From an uncultured Lachnospiraceae bacterium (lineage in GTDB: Bacteria > Bacillota > Clostridia > Lachnospirales > Lachnospiraceae), in the NCBI GenBank assembly GCA_947175175.1, contig CAMWLV010000011.1, forward strand, positions 1 through 42,438: DNA of 42,438 nucleotides, given 5' to 3'. The position numbers and the translations under genes are program-made. The notes beneath the pieces were generated by a model. The model was given only the letters and a program-made list of their open reading frames with translations, was not told where the DNA came from and searched no databases. Numbering within the stretch: position 1 is the stretch's first letter; every line of letters starts with the position of its first letter. Shown piece by piece: positions 1-9,645 of this stretch.

Positions 1-2322
1 AAAGTATACAAGAATATTTTTGAATTTCTTCTTCGTATGAAAGGTAATTATCTCTGGCCTGCCATGTGGAGTGCTTCGTTTCCGCTGGATGGACCAGGAA
101 ATGCTAACGAAGAGCTTGCTGATTTGTATGGTATCATTATAGGATATTCGCACCATGAGCCTTGCCTTAGAGCCAGCGAGGAATGGGACAAAGTTAAGGG
201 AAACGATTCTGAATATGGAAGTGAATGGAATTTTTATACGAATGAGAAAGGACTCTTAAAATATTGGGAGGATGGACTGAAAAGAAGCGGGAAGTATGAA
301 AATATTATAACCATAGGGATGCGTGGAGAACGCGATACTTCCATGTTGGGCGAAAAAGCAACAATAGAAGAAAACATCAATCTTCTAAAAGATATCATAA
401 AGAAGCAGAAGAGGCTTATTGCAGAACAGATTCATGGGAATAAGCCTCTGCTGTTAGCATTATATAAAGAAGTTGAACAATATTTTTATGGAAATGAGGT
501 AATAAAAGGATTAAAAGATTGGCACGAACTGGATGGTGTCATTTGTATGCTCTGTGAGGATAATTTTGGACATATGCGCACCCTGCCCAGAGAAGAGATC
601 AGAAACCGTAACGGGGGATGGGGAATGTATTACCACCTTGATTATCATGGTGAACCAGTATCATACGAGTGGGTTGATTCGACACCCTTATCTAAGATAT
701 GGGAGCAGATGTGTATGGCATATGAGTATGGTATACATGATGCATGGATTGTGAACGCAGGGGATTTAAAACTCCATGAAGTTCCGCTTACTTATTTTAT
801 GGAGCTGGCATATGACTATGATAAGTGGGGATATAGTAACAAAGAAAGTTATTCGGAATATACTGCGGAATGGGTAAGAAAAAGCTTTCCTGATGCTTCG
901 GCAGAATTGCAAAAGGATATCGCATATGTATTTACGGAGTATATAGATATAAATAATTTGCGCAGACCAGAATCATTACATGAAGGAATCTATCATCCAT
1001 GTAATTATGGTGAAACGGACAAAATGCTCGAGAGGGCAAAAAAGGTCGAGATGATATCTGCAGGTATCTTGGAAAAGCTGTCGGAAACGGAGAGGACGGC
1101 TTATTATAGTATGGTTCATTTTGCTGCAATGGCAAGTATGAATTTGCTGAAAATGCATCTGTTTTCAGGAAAAAATACGCATTATGCAAAACAGGGAAGA
1201 CGCATTGCTGATAATTTTGGAGATTTGACAAGAGAGTGTATTCGTAGGGACAGGGAACTTGCAGAAGAATTTGCAGAGTTCAAAAACGGAAAATGGAGCG
1301 GAATGCAGCTGGCGCAGCATATAGGTTTTACAAAGTGGAATGAAGATGGATACCATTATCCATTGATATGCAGTGTAGAACCAGTGCATAAACCACGTAT
1401 GTCTGTATCAAGGAACGATTCAGGGGAGTACGCTTGTAAAAACTATGGGAAACCTGTGGTAATTGAAATAGAAGATTTTATGTATGCAGGCTCAGATGAG
1501 GTCATACTTGAGATTGCAAATGACGGGATAGGAACGCTGCATTACCATATTTCGGCATTGAATGGCATAGTGCCAGGCTGGATAACGCTGTCGTCAACAG
1601 AAGGGAATGTGGCTGTTCAGGAGGAAATTTCCATAAGATGTATTAAGAAAAAGCTGACAGAAAAAACGGAGTCAGCAGAGCTGTTGATTGAGGATGACGA
1701 AACGTGTGTTATTGTGCACATATTAGCTAGAAATCAGGAGATTCATGGATTGCCGAATATGACATTCCTGCCGTCTAAGGACGGAATTGTAATGGGAGCA
1801 GAGCATTTTGCAGAGAAAAAGGATCGAAAGGATGGCGCGTTTACTATTATAGATGGGTATGGAAAATATAGTGCAGGTGTAAAGGTATTTCCGAGCACGG
1901 CGGCATTTGCAGAGGATGCAGATAAGCCTGAACTGACATACAGATTTTTTATAGGAGAAACAGGAGATTACAGAGTGGAAATACTCACTGCGCCGACTAA
2001 TGCAGCTGGTTATAATCATAGTGTCCGCCTAATGCTGGATAACCATAATGGTGAGCGTGTTCCATTGGAAATAATCCCGTCGGATTTCAGAGGCGGCGAC
2101 AGCAGTGATGCGAGATGGGCGGTGGGAGTTTTGAATCAGATTAGGACAAGCAGTGTGGTTCTTCCCTTCAAAAAGGGGGTGCAGGAGCTTTCGATCGGAG
2201 CTATGGATGCTGGTGTTGTATTAGAGCGAATCAGGATTTTTCATGAGAACAGCAAGATAAAAGATGCATATCTTGGACCAGAGGAATCCAGGTGGGTAAA
2301 ACATACATTTATAAAAATATGA
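1..2322 (+). CDS. GH115 alpha-glucuronidase, 5' end cut by window
   Basis: Xylan alpha-1,2-glucuronidase of family GH115, which removes (4-O-methyl)glucuronic acid side chains from xylan and its oligomers. The frame is open from base 1, and the residues before the first ATG at 37 (YKNIFEFLLR) fit the family core, so the true start lies upstream and that ATG is internal. Family landmarks seen are LWPAMW near the start, CEDNFGHMR, GGWGMYYHLDYHG, a WIVNAGDLKLHE stretch, and a C-terminal beta-sandwich (about residues 590-750 counted from position 37) of the GH115_C type. GH115 proteins are usually 800-1000 residues, so an N-terminal portion is missing. Whether it has a signal peptide cannot be seen. 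The downstream neighbour is a secreted xylanase, consistent with glucuronoxylan breakdown. Confidence 0.9.
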   Translation, partial: KVYKNIFEFLLRMKGNYLWPAMWSASFPLDGPGNANEELADLYGIIIGYSHHEPCLRASEEWDKVKGNDSEYGSEWNFYTNEKGLLKYWEDGLKRSGKYENIITIGMRGERDTSMLGEKATIEENINLLKDIIKKQKRLIAEQIHGNKPLLLALYKEVEQYFYGNEVIKGLKDWHELDGVICMLCEDNFGHMRTLPREEIRNRNGGWGMYYHLDYHGEPVSYEWVDSTPLSKIWEQMCMAYEYGIHDAWIVNAGDLKLHEVPLTYFMELAYDYDKWGYSNKESYSEYTAEWVRKSFPDASAELQKDIAYVFTEYIDINNLRRPESLHEGIYHPCNYGETDKMLERAKKVEMISAGILEKLSETERTAYYSMVHFAAMASMNLLKMHLFSGKNTHYAKQGRRIADNFGDLTRECIRRDRELAEEFAEFKNGKWSGMQLAQHIGFTKWNEDGYHYPLICSVEPVHKPRMSVSRNDSGEYACKNYGKPVVIEIEDFMYAGSDEVILEIANDGIGTLHYHISALNGIVPGWITLSSTEGNVAVQEEISIRCIKKKLTEKTESAELLIEDDETCVIVHILARNQEIHGLPNMTFLPSKDGIVMGAEHFAEKKDRKDGAFTIIDGYGKYSAGVKVFPSTAAFAEDADKPELTYRFFIGETGDYRVEILTAPTNAAGYNHSVRLMLDNHNGERVPLEIIPSDFRGGDSSDARWAVGVLNQIRTSSVVLPFKKGVQELSIGAMDAGVVLERIRIFHENSKIKDAYLGPEESRWVKHTFIKI

Positions 2323-2348
2323 GTTTTCTTGTATCGGCAGCAACATTT

Positions 2349-2507
2349 CTAGTACAACGAAAATTAAGTTTCTGGTACATTGACGCAGAATGATTGTTTC
2401 GTATGCAAGGCGGAGGAATGAGTCGTAGCGGTGGCGATTGACGACAACGCCGCAGATGAACAATCAGGCAAGTCAAGGTGCCGGTTACTTAATATTCGTT
2501 GTACTAG
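2349..2507. repeat. MITE-like inverted-repeat element A
   Basis: About 159 bp bounded by perfect 13-base inverted repeats (CTAGTACAACGAA at 2349-2361, its complement at 2495-2507). The repeats continue imperfectly inward for about 17 further bases (TTAAGT blocks, then GGTAC/GTGCC). A second internal inverted pair (TGATTGTT/AACAATCA) makes the whole unit foldable into one long hairpin. It has no coding capacity. The inner right end (CAAGTCAAGGTGC) also occurs in element C at 18859-18940, so the two look like members of one non-autonomous family. Confidence 0.7.
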
Positions 2508-2848
2508 GATTAAAAGGAGATAATTCTGAAATGTAGAATAACATAACAAAAAAATAATAAAAAAGGGGGATATGGTATATAGTTTAGTGGGTTTTAATAA
2601 TAGGATTCCTTATATAGAATAAGAATATATATCTATAAAAGGTAATATATGCATTACTTTATATGGCAAAAGGATAAGAAAAGGAAAAAGAAAAAACAGA
2701 AGCGGACTCTGCCAGTAGTGGTGACTGTGTAAAGGGAAAGGATTATATCAGGAAAGCGGTGATAAATCAAAATAATATACTGTAACGAATAACAAGCAAA
2801 AACATTTCGTGGAATCATAGCAGGAAAATGTAGAAAGGAGAATGACAT
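2508..2848. other. Leader region upstream of the GH11 gene
   Basis: AT-rich non-coding stretch between repeat element A and the xylanase. No ORF with family resemblance was seen on either strand. A promoter for the xylanase is expected here, but no convincing -35/-10 pair with 16-18 bp spacing could be singled out. The ribosome site AAAGGAG lies at 2834-2840. Confidence 0.4.
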
Positions 2849-3910
2849 TTGAAAAAAAGACTGAAAGGAATACTGTTATCTCTCATGTTGTGTGCACAGC
2901 TTATACTGCCAACTGTAAAAGTGCAGGCAGCACAGACAATTTATGACAATGAGATCGGAACACAGGATGGTTATAATTACGAATTATGGAAAGATTATGG
3001 CGAAACCAGTATGACCTTGAACGGGGGAGGAACATTCAGTTGTCAGTGGAGCAATATTGGAAATGCATTGTTCCGAAAGGGCATAAAGTTTGATAATACT
3101 AAGACATATCAACAGATTGGTAATATAGCAATTGATTATGGATGCAATTTCCAGCCTGACGGCAACGCCTATTTATGTGCTTACGGATGGTGTACAGAAC
3201 CACTTGTAGAATATTATATAGTAGAAAGCTGGGGGACATGGCGTCCACCCGGAGCAGAATCCAAAGGAATTATTACAGTTGACGGCGGAACATATGATGT
3301 ATATGAAACAATACGTGTAGATCAGCCGTCTATTTGGGGAGACACCACGTTTAAGCAATATTGGAGTGTCCGTACATCACCAAGAACCAGCGGTATCATT
3401 TCTGTAACTGAACATTTTAAGGCATGGGAAAATTTGGGAATGCCAATGGGAAAAATGTATGAAACAGCCCTGAATGTTGAAGGATATCAGAGTAATGGCT
3501 GGGCAGATGTATATGAAAACACTATTAGTATTGAAGAAAACGTAAGTTTTGAAGAAACAATACAATGTGAGAATATGGTACTCACAGGGGATTATACAGG
3601 AATAATAAACACGCCGTTTGATGGAGTGGGATTGTATGCCAATGGCGATGCCTGTTTTTATACACAGTATTTCGCATACAATAATCATGATTTTACTTTA
3701 AGAGGATGTTCCAATAATTCAAATATGGCAAAAGTAGATTTATTTATTGGCGGAGAATATAAAGGGACATTTTACTTTGGGGATGAATATCCTGCTGAAT
3801 ATACAATCAGTAATGTTTACCACGGGACAGGCAGCCAGACAGTTGAATTAAAGGTTACGGATGATGACGGACTTTGGGATGCATATGTGGATTATTTAAT
3901 AATCCGTTGA
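2849..3910 (+). CDS. Secreted GH11 endo-1,4-beta-xylanase with C-terminal CBM36
   Basis: Endo-acting xylanase that cuts the xylan backbone outside the cell. The start is TTG at 2849, eight bases after AAAGGAG; the nearby ATG at 2842 is out of frame. Residues 1-27 form a signal peptide (lysines, hydrophobic core, VQA cleavage site). Residues about 30-230 are the GH11 jelly roll with both catalytic glutamates: Glu121 in [10 protein letters not shown] (nucleophile) and Glu211 in NVEGYQSNG (acid/base). Residues about 236-353 closely resemble CBM36, the calcium-dependent xylan-binding module ([11 protein letters not shown] and [13 protein letters not shown] motifs). It is the only clearly exported glycosidase in the xylan half of the window, so it probably supplies oligosaccharides to the downstream importer. 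Confidence 0.93.
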   Translation: MKKRLKGILLSLMLCAQLILPTVKVQAAQTIYDNEIGTQDGYNYELWKDYGETSMTLNGGGTFSCQWSNIGNALFRKGIKFDNTKTYQQIGNIAIDYGCNFQPDGNAYLCAYGWCTEPLVEYYIVESWGTWRPPGAESKGIITVDGGTYDVYETIRVDQPSIWGDTTFKQYWSVRTSPRTSGIISVTEHFKAWENLGMPMGKMYETALNVEGYQSNGWADVYENTISIEENVSFEETIQCENMVLTGDYTGIINTPFDGVGLYANGDACFYTQYFAYNNHDFTLRGCSNNSNMAKVDLFIGGEYKGTFYFGDEYPAEYTISNVYHGTGSQTVELKVTDDDGLWDAYVDYLIIR

Positions 3911-4021
3911 TAGCAGTTAAAGGCTGTCAGATTTGCCGATTGTTCCCTTTGGAGGTTCCGGTGTTTTTTCTGCAGAGTGCTAAATGTCTTGCATATGTAA
4001 TTGTCATTCCAGAGTACATGC

Positions 4022-4052
4022 TTTGTAGGCTGCACACAGTGCAGCCTACAAA
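4022..4052 (+). terminator. Strong hairpin after the xylanase gene
   Basis: A perfect 14-bp stem (TTTGTAGGCTGCAC, 4022-4035, with its complement at 4039-4052) closes a 3-base loop. It lies 112 bases past the GH11 stop and before the sensor kinase. A/T-rich sequence follows but not a clean T-run, so it may terminate weakly or protect the mRNA 3' end. The rest of 3911-4238 shows no supportable gene. Confidence 0.55.
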
Positions 4053-4238
4053 ATCTATATTCATTTTAAGTGGGCTATTGCGCTCCAAGTTCATGGTGTG
4101 TAAACTATCCATAGAGAGACCTTCTTTTTTGGTATTTACTTTGCCAGTACTTTATATCTTTTTAATAATTTTCAGCTTGTTTCGATATTACGGCGAATTA
4201 TGAAAACCCAAGGGGGATAGAAAAGAGGTAGTATTTTC

Positions 4239-6038
4239 TTGAATACAGCACAAAGAGACAATATGGGTGATCGAAGACAGAAAATGATATATAAGTTTCA
4301 TCAGTATATGAATAATATTGCGCTCAGCAGAAAGCTGACCATGTTATATGTATGTTGTGTGCTGCTGCCTTTGGTGGTCACGGACAGTGTTGTTCTATAT
4401 ATTGTGTTAAATAATCAGCACACAAAACAACAGCATGCCATGGAGAATGAGGCCAGTGCCATACAGTACAGTCTGACGAACAGTATCGAGTATGCTGCTG
4501 CTACAGCAAAACAGATTTATATGAATGAGTATATTGAGCGATATCTGAATTGTGAGTATGCAGGGCCTCTCGCGTATGTTGAGGCATATCAGGATTTCGT
4601 GAAAACGACGCTGTTCAAAGGAGGCGCCGGGATGGATAACTCGATCATTACAATGTATGCGGACAATCCCACGATTGTAAACGGAAGCGAATTTTCCCAA
4701 TTGTCTGCCATAGAGAATGCGGACTGGTATCGGACCTTTGAGGAGTCGGGACGGGATACGATGCTGTATTTTTATTATGATAATGAAAAGAGTCCGGCAG
4801 TTGAGGCGAAACGAAAGGTTTTATTTTTAAAAAAACTTGATTTTTTCAGTGGGAACAAGTGTGAGAAATTTCTTAAAATAGAACTTGATTACAGTAATAT
4901 GGTACGGGGGCTTGTAAAGCTGGGATATGAGTTTCCGGTATATGTCTGCCAGGGGGACAGGGTACTGCTGGCAAATGATGGTCATAGCAGCGTCAACCAG
5001 AATTTTGATCAGTTTACTATGGAACATAAAATCGGTGTGAGTAAGGAGATGAGTTTATACGGCAGTGAGATGCAGATTTATATTCTGGAACCGGAGACAG
5101 ATGTGGTTAAAGAGCTCTGGGCTAATATGCCGTTGATCGCATTGCTGATACTCACAAATGCAATCCTTCCCTGGAGACTTATGAAAGAGCTGAACCGTTC
5201 TCTTACAGTGAGAATCGAGCAGTTAAGCCAGGTGTTTGACAAAGTAGAGGATGAGGAGCTCAGTCGGATTGATGAGATTAGCGGCAGTGATGAGATCGGC
5301 AGACTCATGCAGAATTATAACAGGATGGCGGAGCGGACCAATGATCTGATACAGACTGTCTACAAGGACCGCATTAAGCAGCAGGAGATGGATATCGCGA
5401 GGCAGAGTGCGGAGCTTTTGGCGCTCCACAGCCAGATTGATCCTCATTTTCTCTTTAATGCACTTGAAACCATACGGATGCACTGTGTCCTTCGAAATGA
5501 ACTCGAGATTGCCAAGATGGTGGAGAAGCTTGCAATTATGGAGCGGCAGAATGTGGAATGGGCGACAGATACTGTAGAAATTGGCAGAGAGATGGAGTTT
5601 GTGGAGGCGTATCTTGGTCTGCAGAAATATCGGTTCGGAGACAGGCTGTCATATGATCTCGATGTGGAAAAGAAGTGCCTCGGCATTGAGATTCCCAAAC
5701 TCTCAGTGGTAACTTTTGTGGAGAATGCCTGTATCCATGGGATTGAGAACAAAACAACACAAGGGTGGATTTTTGTGCGCATCTATATCGAAAAGGAAGA
5801 GTTGTGTATAGAGGTGGAAGATACTGGTAATGGTATGGAGGAGAATGAACATCAACGGCTTCTTGATCTAATGAGGGATGCAAGTATTGACCGTCTGAAA
5901 GAGAAAGGAAGAGTGGGAATCATCAATGCGTGTCTGCGCCTGAAAATGGTGACGGACAATCAGGTGAAATTTGCACTGGAAAGCGAAAGGGGCGTTGGGA
6001 CGATGGTACAGATTCGGATACCATATGCTCCGGAATGA
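4239..6038 (+). CDS. Sensor histidine kinase, YesM type
   Basis: Membrane sensor kinase that should phosphorylate the adjacent YesN-type regulator in response to an extracellular sugar signal. Layout: TM1 about residues 35-57, an extracellular sensor of about 240 residues, TM2 about 290-312, a HAMP-like linker and coiled coil to about 390, a His_kinase domain with phospho-acceptor His403 in QIDPHFLFNALE, then a HATPase_c domain with N-box FVENACIHG and DTGNGM and GRVGI glycine boxes. The start is given as TTG 4239, with AGAGG ten bases upstream; an in-frame ATG at 4263 is a credible alternative. The 599-residue length is normal for the family. The response-regulator gene begins 20 bases after its stop. 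Confidence 0.9.
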   Translation: MNTAQRDNMGDRRQKMIYKFHQYMNNIALSRKLTMLYVCCVLLPLVVTDSVVLYIVLNNQHTKQQHAMENEASAIQYSLTNSIEYAAATAKQIYMNEYIERYLNCEYAGPLAYVEAYQDFVKTTLFKGGAGMDNSIITMYADNPTIVNGSEFSQLSAIENADWYRTFEESGRDTMLYFYYDNEKSPAVEAKRKVLFLKKLDFFSGNKCEKFLKIELDYSNMVRGLVKLGYEFPVYVCQGDRVLLANDGHSSVNQNFDQFTMEHKIGVSKEMSLYGSEMQIYILEPETDVVKELWANMPLIALLILTNAILPWRLMKELNRSLTVRIEQLSQVFDKVEDEELSRIDEISGSDEIGRLMQNYNRMAERTNDLIQTVYKDRIKQQEMDIARQSAELLALHSQIDPHFLFNALETIRMHCVLRNELEIAKMVEKLAIMERQNVEWATDTVEIGREMEFVEAYLGLQKYRFGDRLSYDLDVEKKCLGIEIPKLSVVTFVENACIHGIENKTTQGWIFVRIYIEKEELCIEVEDTGNGMEENEHQRLLDLMRDASIDRLKEKGRVGIINACLRLKMVTDNQVKFALESERGVGTMVQIRIPYAPE

Positions 6039-6058
6039 TTTGGAAAGGTTTGGTGAAC

Positions 6059-7660
6059 ATGTTAAAGGTACTGCTTGTTGACGATGAACCGTTTATTGTA
6101 CAAGGGCTTTCCCTGCTTCTGGACTGGGAGGAGGAGGGGTGTGAAATTGTTGCAACGGCGCAAAATGGCATGGAAGCATTGACGTATCTGAAGACAAACA
6201 AGGTTGATCTGATTATAGCAGATATCAAGATGCCGGAGATGACAGGTCTGGAACTTCTCGAGACTATACGCAGGGAGCAGGTGTCGGATGCATATTTTGT
6301 CATACTCAGCGGTTACAGTGAATTTGCCTATGCACAGCAGGCGATACATTATTCCTGTATGGATTACGTACTCAAACCTGTTGAGAGAGAAGTTTTGACG
6401 GAGATTATCAGAAAAGCCGCCAACATGTCGGCGACGGAGATTCAGCAGCAGGAGGACAAAAAGCAGATGGAACGGGCATATCTTGCAAGAAATGTAATCT
6501 CCCTATTGCTCGGCAAGTATGATGATATTAATCTGGAATACGTCTTTAAGCACATGTATCTTTCCAGTGGAGTGCGTTATATTGATATACAGCTGGCGGA
6601 TGCCTTGAATCCGGAGGATGTGGAAGATATGGAGATGCGTTCCCGGCAGAGAAAGCTTTACCAGAGCTGCCGGGAATTTCTAAAGGAGGATGAGGAGCAC
6701 TGCATTCTTGATGTCTCCTCCGAAGAAGATATCTATGATGTCGGTCTGATTTATTGCGATTACATGGCGGCAAAAAATGGCTGTTCTGAGAGGGAATATC
6801 TGGAAAAACTGTTGAATTACCTGAGCTTAGCGTTAAAGAGCAAGATTGTGATGCTGGTAGGTAAGAAGGTTGTAGATATCGCATCCATATCAAAATCTTA
6901 TGGTACGGCCTGCATGCTCAATTCCCTGCAGGCGTTTCATGACCGAAAGAGTATTTATTTCTATGAGGAAGAGATCCAGGTAAATAGCGGAGGCATCCTC
7001 TTGTGCAAGGCAGAACTTGACAATCTGATTTCCTGTATAGAACAGAATGATAAGGTGCGTATTCATGAGGCGGTGGACAGGCTGTATGAGGAACTGCGTA
7101 AAATGGGAGCGATGGGGGAAACGGTAAACCTCAATATCAATTATTTACTGTTTCAGTTGATTCATGTCGCCACAGAGCAGGATGACTGTGTCAATCAGGA
7201 GGAAATCCTGCATCTGATCAGTGAGAGTTCTTTTGAGGATGGGCTGATGCGGGGGAGCAAGGTGCATTTGGCGAGGTTTGCGTGTGAGTACGCAGAATAT
7301 CTGGCACAGCTTAGGAAGAATGTGTCAAGAGGTGTGCTTGCCTTGATTGAGCAGGAGGTAAAGGATCATTTCGCGGAAAACCTGACATTGCGGGATCTCG
7401 GGCAGAAGTACTTTATTAACAATGCCTATCTGGGACAGGTATTCCGCAAAAAATATAATCAGTCTTTTAAGGATTATCTGAATAATTATCGTATTGAACA
7501 GGCTGCGCAGTTACTGGTCCGGACAGATGACAAGATTTATAAGATTGCAGAGGATGTGGGCTATAAGAATACAGATTACTTTATCAACAAATTCATAGCA
7601 GCAAAGGGCTGCACACCTTCCAAATTTAGGAAGCAGTCGCTGGATACCCAAAAAGTATAG
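6059..7660 (+). CDS. AraC-type response regulator, YesN type
   Basis: DNA-binding partner of the upstream kinase, 533 residues. An N-terminal receiver domain (MLKVLLVDDEPF) carries the phospho-acceptor Asp55 in DLIIADIKMPEM and a conserved Lys in DYVLKP. A long middle region follows, and the last 100 residues form the AraC double helix-turn-helix (LGQVFRKKYNQSFKDYL, then IAEDVGYKNTDYF). The frame is open from further upstream, overlapping the kinase, but ATG 6059 is the right start: GGAAAGG lies ten bases before it, and the receiver domain begins immediately. Probable target is the transporter operon that follows, where tandem 41-bp repeats lie upstream of the binding-protein gene. Confidence 0.9.
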   Translation: MLKVLLVDDEPFIVQGLSLLLDWEEEGCEIVATAQNGMEALTYLKTNKVDLIIADIKMPEMTGLELLETIRREQVSDAYFVILSGYSEFAYAQQAIHYSCMDYVLKPVEREVLTEIIRKAANMSATEIQQQEDKKQMERAYLARNVISLLLGKYDDINLEYVFKHMYLSSGVRYIDIQLADALNPEDVEDMEMRSRQRKLYQSCREFLKEDEEHCILDVSSEEDIYDVGLIYCDYMAAKNGCSEREYLEKLLNYLSLALKSKIVMLVGKKVVDIASISKSYGTACMLNSLQAFHDRKSIYFYEEEIQVNSGGILLCKAELDNLISCIEQNDKVRIHEAVDRLYEELRKMGAMGETVNLNINYLLFQLIHVATEQDDCVNQEEILHLISESSFEDGLMRGSKVHLARFACEYAEYLAQLRKNVSRGVLALIEQEVKDHFAENLTLRDLGQKYFINNAYLGQVFRKKYNQSFKDYLNNYRIEQAAQLLVRTDDKIYKIAEDVGYKNTDYFINKFIAAKGCTPSKFRKQSLDTQKV

Positions 7661-7681
7661 ACTAAAAATCTATACTTTTTT
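7650..7681 (+). terminator. Intrinsic terminator of the YesM/YesN operon
   Basis: A 12-bp stem (AAAAAGTATAGA at 7650-7661, complement at 7669-7680) with a 7-base loop ends in a T-run. The stop codon of the response regulator is inside the left arm. It separates the regulatory pair from the transporter operon. Confidence 0.85.
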
Positions 7682-7734
7682 ATGTTTTTATATATTCTTT
7701 ATTGGGTTTTTTTTAATTGTTTATAAAGTAGAAT

Positions 7735-7816
7735 TATATTACCAAATACAAAGTGGTAAAAATAGCGAGTTCGCTTATATTACCAAATACAAAGTGGTAA
7801 AAATAGCGAGTTCGCT
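7735..7816 (+). promoter_or_regulatory. Tandem 41-bp repeats upstream of the binding-protein gene
   Basis: Two identical 41-base units (7735-7775 and 7776-7816) abut with no spacer. Each contains TTACCA-N9-TGGTAA and a smaller inverted repeat AGCGA-GT-TCGCT. The array ends 26 bases before the start codon of the solute-binding protein. A pair of repeats one after the other, four helical turns apart, suits an AraC-type dimer such as the adjacent YesN-like regulator. Alternatively, the palindromes could act as mRNA leader hairpins. The repetition is directly visible; its function is inferred. Confidence 0.6.
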
Positions 7817-7842
7817 GATTTTGACAAGAATGGAGGAATAAT

Positions 7843-9573
7843 ATGAAAACAAAAAAAGTATTATCAGTGTTGCTGGCAGCGGCAATGATGTCGGCGATGT
7901 TCACCGGATGTGGTGGAGGAGAGACTGACACGACATCGACTGGCACAAACACAGGCACAGATACATCAGGCTCGGGTGAGAGCAGCAATAATGCGGCTAA
8001 TTCAGGAGAAATTAAGGAGTTTACAGCATTTTTTGCAGTTCCCGGAACAGAAATCAATGATGACAATGAGATCCAGCAGATGATCGCAGAGAAGACTGGA
8101 GTAAAAGTTAAGGAGACATGGCTTACAGGACAGACGGCACAGGAAGCTGTCGGCACATTGATTGCAGGCGGCGAGTATCCGGATTTTATCGATGGCGGTG
8201 ACGGCGCTGCGCAGCTCTATGATGCAGGCGCACTTGTGGCTCTGGATGACTATATTGACAAGTATCCAAATATCAAGGAGTTTCTGACTGAGGAAGAATG
8301 GGACAGACTCAGGCAGGATGATGGGCATATCTATTGGATACAGCAGTTTGGCAATATTTACGGAGAAGAGAAGGCGACAACACACAATGATGAGGCGTTC
8401 TGGATTCAGACCAGAGTGCTCGAGTGGGCTGGATATCCGGAAGTACATACCATGGATCAGTATTTTGACCTGATTGAGAGCTACAATGAGGCAAATCCTA
8501 CGATGGAAGACGGCACAGCCAATATCCCGTATACGATTTTGTGTGATGACTGGCGCTATTTCTGTCTTGAGAATGCACCGCAGTTTCTTGACGGATACCC
8601 TAATGACGGAAGCTGTATCGTAGATCCGAAAACACTCACAATTATTGATTATAATACAACACCGACGGCAAAGAAATATTTCCAGAAACTGAATGAGGAA
8701 TTTCAGAAAGGTATAGTTGATCCGGAGTCCTTCACACAGACTTATGATGAATATATCTCAAAACTTTCTACAGGGCGTGTGCTGGGCATGATCGACCAGT
8801 GGTGGGACTTTGCATACACGGCAAATGATGCATTAAAGCAGCAGGGACTTGATCTCAAAGGCTGCAATTACGTTCCGCTTCCCATCACGATTGAGGAAGG
8901 GATAAAGAATCAGTGGCACAATTCCGGCGGAACGCTGAATGTGTCGAGCGGACTTGCGATCACAACAAGTTGCAAGGATGTCGAAGGCGCATTACAGTTT
9001 GTCAATGATTTATTGGATCAGGATATGCATGATCTGCGTTTCTGGGGAGTAAAGGACGTGGATTATAGTGTGAACGAGGACGGCGAATTTTACCGTACAG
9101 AAGATATGAGAATGAAGGCTTCCGATACAGCATACAAGGCTTCTCACACATGTATTTATTCCTATTTCCTGCAGTATGCAGGCACTAGCAGGGATGGTAT
9201 CAATGCCATGAAACCGGAAAACCAGCCAAAAGAGTTTTATGATGCTTTAAGTGAAAATATACAGAAATGTTTTGATGCATATGGAGCTGAAACTTATGTG
9301 GATATGCTGGGTACAAGCGAGGCGCCCGGAGCATGGTATCCAATGTACTCTTATTCCAATAATATGACAACAGCTACAGAGGGCGGTATGGCATGGACAA
9401 AGATGGGTGAGATCAAGCATGAATATCTGCCTAAGGTAGTTATGGCAAGCAACTTTGAAAGTGCATGGGAAGAATACATGGAAGTTTACAATGGCTGCAA
9501 TCCACAGGCATTTATCGATGAGATGCAGACAGAGCTTGACCGCAGAATGGAGGAAGCTGCAAAGTACAACTAA
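7843..9573 (+). CDS. ABC sugar-binding lipoprotein (LplA-like), xylo-oligosaccharide importer
   Basis: Extracellular solute-binding protein of the large family-1 type (576 residues, as in LplA/YtcQ). The signal peptide ends in lipobox FTGC with Cys23 as lipidated residue, followed by a Gly/Thr/Ser-rich linker to about residue 50. It captures oligosaccharide and hands it to the two permeases encoded next. No sugar specificity can be read directly, but flanking GH115, GH11, GH3, GH43 and GH8 genes point to decorated xylo-oligosaccharides. A strong ribosome site (TGGAGGA) precedes ATG 7843. A close paralogue follows the permeases at 11568. No ATPase gene is present nearby, so an MsmK-type shared ATPase encoded elsewhere is expected. 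Confidence 0.88.
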   Translation: MKTKKVLSVLLAAAMMSAMFTGCGGGETDTTSTGTNTGTDTSGSGESSNNAANSGEIKEFTAFFAVPGTEINDDNEIQQMIAEKTGVKVKETWLTGQTAQEAVGTLIAGGEYPDFIDGGDGAAQLYDAGALVALDDYIDKYPNIKEFLTEEEWDRLRQDDGHIYWIQQFGNIYGEEKATTHNDEAFWIQTRVLEWAGYPEVHTMDQYFDLIESYNEANPTMEDGTANIPYTILCDDWRYFCLENAPQFLDGYPNDGSCIVDPKTLTIIDYNTTPTAKKYFQKLNEEFQKGIVDPESFTQTYDEYISKLSTGRVLGMIDQWWDFAYTANDALKQQGLDLKGCNYVPLPITIEEGIKNQWHNSGGTLNVSSGLAITTSCKDVEGALQFVNDLLDQDMHDLRFWGVKDVDYSVNEDGEFYRTEDMRMKASDTAYKASHTCIYSYFLQYAGTSRDGINAMKPENQPKEFYDALSENIQKCFDAYGAETYVDMLGTSEAPGAWYPMYSYSNNMTTATEGGMAWTKMGEIKHEYLPKVVMASNFESAWEEYMEVYNGCNPQAFIDEMQTELDRRMEEAAKYN

Positions 9574-9598
9574 GTATCGAATCTATAAGCAATCAGAT

Positions 9599-9626
9599 AG
9601 GGCGGACGCAACAAACGGTCCGCTCT
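9599..9626 (+). promoter_or_regulatory. Intercistronic stem-loop between binding protein and permease
   Basis: A stem of about nine pairs (AGGGCGGAC at 9599-9607 with GTCCGCTCT at 9618-9626, one G-T wobble) lies between the binding-protein stop and the first permease. Such hairpins often stabilise the 3' end of the binding-protein message or partly terminate, giving more binding protein than permease. A similar hairpin sits at the equivalent place in the second transporter (41049-41074). Confidence 0.55.
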
Positions 9627-9645
9627 TTATAAAAGGAGTGAAAAT

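Noticed and set aside
3874..4203. 109-codon open frame on the plus strand after the xylanase
   Set aside because: It overlaps the xylanase end, lacks a ribosome site, reads through the strong hairpin at 4022-4052 and resembles no family despite a hydrophobic end.
5930..6058. Extended N terminus of the response regulator overlapping the kinase
   Set aside because: The added 43 residues are not part of any receiver domain, and a good ribosome site precedes the internal ATG at 6059.
7735..7816. Possible CRISPR array
   Set aside because: Only two units, directly abutting with no spacers, so this is a tandem duplication.
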